The notes beneath the pieces were generated by a model, which did no database searches, had not been told where the DNA came from, and saw only the letters and a program-made list of their open reading frames with translations. Made by a program: the position numbers and the translations under genes. Positions 6,463 through 8,606 of a DNA stretch of 8,606 nt are shown here, piece by piece. Position 1 is the first letter of the stretch. Each line of letters opens with the position of its first letter. The stretch is from Bacillota bacterium (GTDB taxonomy: Bacteria > Bacillota_B > Desulfitobacteriia > Desulfitobacteriales > Desulfitobacteriaceae), in the NCBI GenBank assembly GCA_021779415.1, contig JAJYAS010000111.1, forward strand, positions 1 to 8,606. The letters run 5' to 3'.

Positions 6463-6891
6463 TTGAAAATCAAACCAATTATCTTAATAACGGTTATCGC
6501 GGTCGTTTTAGGTCTTATTGCGTATCGATCAATGATTCCTGGGGTGCCCACCCCCGCTGCTTCAAAAGAAGTTTCACAGTCACTCATAGCAGACGCGAAG
6601 AATAATCATCGCCCGGCTTGGCTTTTATTTCACTCCCAAACCTGTGCCTCTTGTATAGAGATGGAAAAAGTCTATCAGGCTTTAAAGCCTGAATTTGAAG
6701 GGAAAATTGCTTTTGTTAATATTGATGTGAATGACCCCCTCGAAAAAGGACTACTTGAACAGTACCAGATAAATTATATCCCGACTACTTTTCTGTTAAG
6801 TGGGAAGGGGGAAATTGTTACCCAATATGTCGGAGTCCTAACGATTGAGGAAATGCGTGGAAAACTGAACGCCTTATTAAGCGGAAAGTAA
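6463..6891 (+). CDS. Membrane-anchored thioredoxin-fold protein (CASC active site), CcdA partner
   Basis: This is a thiol-disulfide oxidoreductase expected to work on the outer face of the membrane. From TTG 6463 it has 142 residues: a signal anchor (about 4-21, PIILITVIAVVLGLIA), a short linker, and a thioredoxin domain from about 34. The redox pair is C61-A-S-C64, in place of the classical CGPC; the cis-proline is P107 in YIPTTF, and strand FVNIDVN (84-90) is typical. The frame is open upstream to an ATG at 6379, but that codon is at the predicted transcription start and lacks a ribosome site. ccdA follows after 32 nt; CcdA proteins normally pass electrons from cytoplasmic thioredoxin to such an anchored partner. 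No cytochrome c maturation genes are in view, so the target could be cysteine-containing exported proteins. ResA-like function is possible but unproven. Confidence 0.9.
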   Translation: MKIKPIILITVIAVVLGLIAYRSMIPGVPTPAASKEVSQSLIADAKNNHRPAWLLFHSQTCASCIEMEKVYQALKPEFEGKIAFVNIDVNDPLEKGLLEQYQINYIPTTFLLSGKGEIVTQYVGVLTIEEMRGKLNALLSGK

Positions 6892-6923
6892 TTTATGCTA
6901 ATCTATTTCGAAAGGAGACCACC

Positions 6924-7613
6924 ATGTTGGAAACTTGGATCAATCAAACTTTTGCCCAGTATCTCCAAGGTTATTCACTTCTGGCCATAGTCCTTGTTTT
7001 ACTAGCCGGCATCATTACAAGTTTTGGCCCTTGTAATCTATCGATGATTCCCGTCTTAATGGCTTATGTCGGCGGGTCTTCAACGAACAAAAAGCGGGGT
7101 TTTCTCTTATCCCTTTTCTTTACCTTAGGGACATCGACGACGTTTGCCTTGCTCGGTGTGATCGTATCCTTGGTTGGCGGCTTTTTTGGCACGTCCAAAC
7201 AAATTCTTTTCTATGTCGCAGCCATCGTTAGCATCACTGTAGGCCTAAAAATGGTGGGAATCGTTCAATTTTCTCTTCCTTCTTTTGGATCAGATCGACT
7301 CCGCCCACCCAAGCACAAGGGTTTGGGCGCCTCTTTTTTTATGGGCCTTGCCATGGGTCTTGCTGGCTCCCAGTGTGGTACTCCCGTTCTCTTTGCCATC
7401 CTGACCTTAGTTATGGCTAAAGGGCAAATCCTTTTTGGGGCACTGCTCCTATTTGTTTACGGACTCGGAAGAGGGGTACCAGTTGTTCTTGCCGGTACAT
7501 TTACAGGTTTTGTTAAAAATCACCCGGGTCTTGCACGCCGCGCTGTTCTTTTTGATAGACTAGCCGGCAGTGTCTTAATTCTTATAGGATTATACTTTAT
7601 TTGGACTGCATGA
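6924..7613 (+). CDS. ccdA: CcdA/DsbD-type transmembrane electron transfer protein
   Basis: This polytopic membrane protein carries reducing equivalents across the membrane to extracytoplasmic thioredoxin-like proteins. It has 229 residues and about six hydrophobic helices (near 18-34, 57-83, 92-114, 134-164, 168-192 and 212-227). The two redox cysteines expected of the family are visible: C37 in SFGPCNLSMIP, where GPCNL replaces the common SPCVL, and C151 in GSQCGTPVL. The two halves show the usual internal pseudo-symmetry, each with a cysteine next to a proline motif. ATG 6924 has AAAGGAG 6 nt upstream. The anchored thioredoxin gene ends 32 nt upstream and the response regulator starts 33 nt downstream, so all are probably one operon. 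Specific substrates (apocytochrome or other) cannot be told from the window. Confidence 0.92.
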   Translation: MLETWINQTFAQYLQGYSLLAIVLVLLAGIITSFGPCNLSMIPVLMAYVGGSSTNKKRGFLLSLFFTLGTSTTFALLGVIVSLVGGFFGTSKQILFYVAAIVSITVGLKMVGIVQFSLPSFGSDRLRPPKHKGLGASFFMGLAMGLAGSQCGTPVLFAILTLVMAKGQILFGALLLFVYGLGRGVPVVLAGTFTGFVKNHPGLARRAVLFDRLAGSVLILIGLYFIWTA

Positions 7614-7646
7614 ACCCAAATGTTTGGCAAAGGAGTTTGACGCTTT

Positions 7647-8339
7647 ATGAGGATTTTAGTAGTTGATGATGAGAAAAAGATCACAACTGTGCTCAAAGCC
7701 TATCTCCAACAAGAGGGGTTTAGGGTCAGCACTGCCCTTAACGGCCTTGTCGCTCTGACCATGTTTAAAGAAAACCCCTTCGACTTACTCCTCCTTGATT
7801 TAATGCTCCCTGGCATGTCGGGGATAGAGATTTGCCACGAGATCCGCAAAATATCCTCCGTACCCATAATTATGCTCACCGCTCGAGTCGAAGAAGAGGA
7901 CCGCATCCGAGGATTAAATATCGGTGCAGATGATTACATAACTAAACCCTTTAGCCCTCGCGAAGTGGTCGCCCGTGTCCGAGCCGTTCTACGACGCATT
8001 AATAACGAGACCTCACCGCTTGCGAACGTGATATCCTATGATAATGGCCTCACTATTGATAACCTTCAATATAAAATTATGGTTCACGATCAGGAGGTCC
8101 GTTTAACTCCCTCAGAGTTCAGGATCGTTGGCGCCTTGGCGAAACATCCCGAACAAGTCTTATCTCGAGGGCAGTTGGTGAAAATTGTTCAAGGACACGA
8201 CTTTGAGGGAGATGACCGCGTGATTGATGTCCATATTAGAAAGATTCGCCAAAAAATTGAGACCACCCCCAGCGATCCTCAAATCATCCTGACCGTTTTC
8301 GGTATCGGCTACAAGTTTAATCCGAGTATGGGAGGATAA
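7647..8339 (+). CDS. OmpR/PhoB-family DNA-binding response regulator
   Basis: This two-component transcription factor has 230 residues, the normal length for the family. The receiver domain (1-118) has D7/D8, phospho-acceptor D51 in LLLDLMLP, T78, Y97 and K100 in TKPF. A short linker (119-128) leads to the winged-helix domain (about 129-226). That domain contains LTPSEFRIV (153-161), the turn region LSRGQLVKIV (172-181), a recognition helix around DDRVIDVHIRKIRQKI (189-204) and the C-terminal wing FGIGYKF (218-224). ATG 7647 is preceded by AAAGGAG with an 11-nt spacer, slightly long. The partner kinase starts one base after the stop. The twin 11-bp-period hexamer arrays in the divergent region are the kind of site this family binds, so it is the natural candidate regulator of both operons. 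Assignment to a PhoP or ResD orthologue is not possible by eye. Confidence 0.95.
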   Translation: MRILVVDDEKKITTVLKAYLQQEGFRVSTALNGLVALTMFKENPFDLLLLDLMLPGMSGIEICHEIRKISSVPIIMLTARVEEEDRIRGLNIGADDYITKPFSPREVVARVRAVLRRINNETSPLANVISYDNGLTIDNLQYKIMVHDQEVRLTPSEFRIVGALAKHPEQVLSRGQLVKIVQGHDFEGDDRVIDVHIRKIRQKIETTPSDPQIILTVFGIGYKFNPSMGG

Positions 8340-8340
8340 G

Positions 8341-8606
8341 ATGCGCAAAAAGCTATTTCTCTCCACGCTGATCATCGTGCTTATCACCCTAACCTTCAGC
8401 ATGCTTTCCGTCCATCTTGTCTTCCAACAACAATTTACTGATTATCTAACCAAAACAAACGAAACTATCTTGGAAGAGTTACCTTCTCGTTTAAGCGCCC
8501 TTTATCTGAGTAAGGGCACTTGGGATCCCGCCTCTCTAGATCAAGTAAGCCAATCCCTCCCGGTCGGTACAATTGTCACGCTGACTGATCCGAACGGTAA
8601 GTTCAT
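8341..8606 (+). CDS. Sensor histidine kinase, partial (N-terminal sensor part only)
   Basis: An ATG at 8341 opens a frame that runs off the right edge; 88 codons are visible. Residues 2-4 are basic (RKK) and about 5-28 form a membrane helix. The rest (about 30-88) is extracytoplasmic, with a TWDPASLDQV stretch near 60-69 and VTLTDPNGKF at 79-88. That pattern is seen in periplasmic or PAS-like sensor regions of BaeS-type kinases. The kinase core is outside the window, so the assignment rests on position: it begins one base after the response regulator stop, with GGAGG inside the end of that gene. It would be the membrane sensor phosphorylating the regulator at 7647, and perhaps the stand-alone receiver at 6006. 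The signal is unknown; envelope damage or thiol redox state are suggested only by the neighbours. Confidence 0.82.
   Translation, partial: MRKKLFLSTLIIVLITLTFSMLSVHLVFQQQFTDYLTKTNETILEELPSRLSALYLSKGTWDPASLDQVSQSLPVGTIVTLTDPNGKF

Noticed and set aside
7700..8402. Leftward frames 7700-7906 and 8160-8402
   Set aside because: Antisense to the response regulator and kinase genes, which have strong family signatures; no ribosome sites.
1..8606. CRISPR arrays, tRNA or rRNA genes, insertion sequences, integrase or att sites
   Set aside because: No regularly spaced long repeats, RNA gene signatures, transposase motifs or flanking terminal repeats were seen on either strand.

Overview
The window looks like a chromosomal segment of a Gram-positive, low-to-mid GC member of the Firmicutes. 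An anaerobic clostridial or Peptococcaceae-type organism (Desulfitobacterium/Desulfosporosinus-like) is my best guess. The grounds are strong AGGAGG-type ribosome binding sites with GTG and TTG starts, a secreted protein with cell-wall-binding repeats (CWB2), a lipoprotein signal, and a membrane-anchored adaptor feeding a MacB/YknYZ-type ABC pump. The species assignment is inference; there is no rRNA or other marker here.

Layout. Positions 1-6006 are read leftwards. In transcription order they hold a receiver-only response regulator (6006-5623), a secreted Ig-like plus CWB2-repeat protein (5424-3790), an HlyD-type adaptor (3748-2468), an ABC ATPase (2448-1735), a MacB/FtsX-type permease (1784-585) and a lipoprotein cut by the window edge (526-<1). 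Positions 6463-8606 are read rightwards. They hold a membrane-anchored thioredoxin-fold protein with a CASC active site, CcdA, a full-length OmpR/PhoB-family response regulator, and the start of a sensor histidine kinase (8341->8606). The two gene sets diverge from a 456-bp AT-rich control region (6007-6462).

The most striking signal is in that control region. Each divergent promoter carries four TT(A/C/T)A(C/T)A-type hexamers in strict 11-bp register, then exactly 9 nt, then an identical TATACT -10 box. No recognisable -35 box is present. This matches the architecture of Bacillus PhoP-activated promoters, with the hexamers at about -60 to -22, and it appears once on each strand. The hexamers and spacing are kept while most spacer bases differ, which argues for shared selection by one OmpR-family regulator. 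The simplest model is that the response regulator at 7647-8339 activates both its own operon (thioredoxin, CcdA, regulator, kinase) and the divergent envelope/efflux operon.

Two further structures sit between the promoters. A 46-bp near-perfect AT palindrome begins at the predicted +1 of the leftward transcript. A 12-bp terminator-like hairpin has its T tract facing left and no visible gene to terminate. The first gene of the leftward unit is a stand-alone receiver domain about half identical to the receiver of the full-length regulator, so it could act as a phosphate sink or a dimerisation competitor. Together the window looks like a self-contained envelope or thiol-redox stress regulon: a sensor pair, an extracytoplasmic disulfide-handling pair, a wall-attached protein and an export pump.
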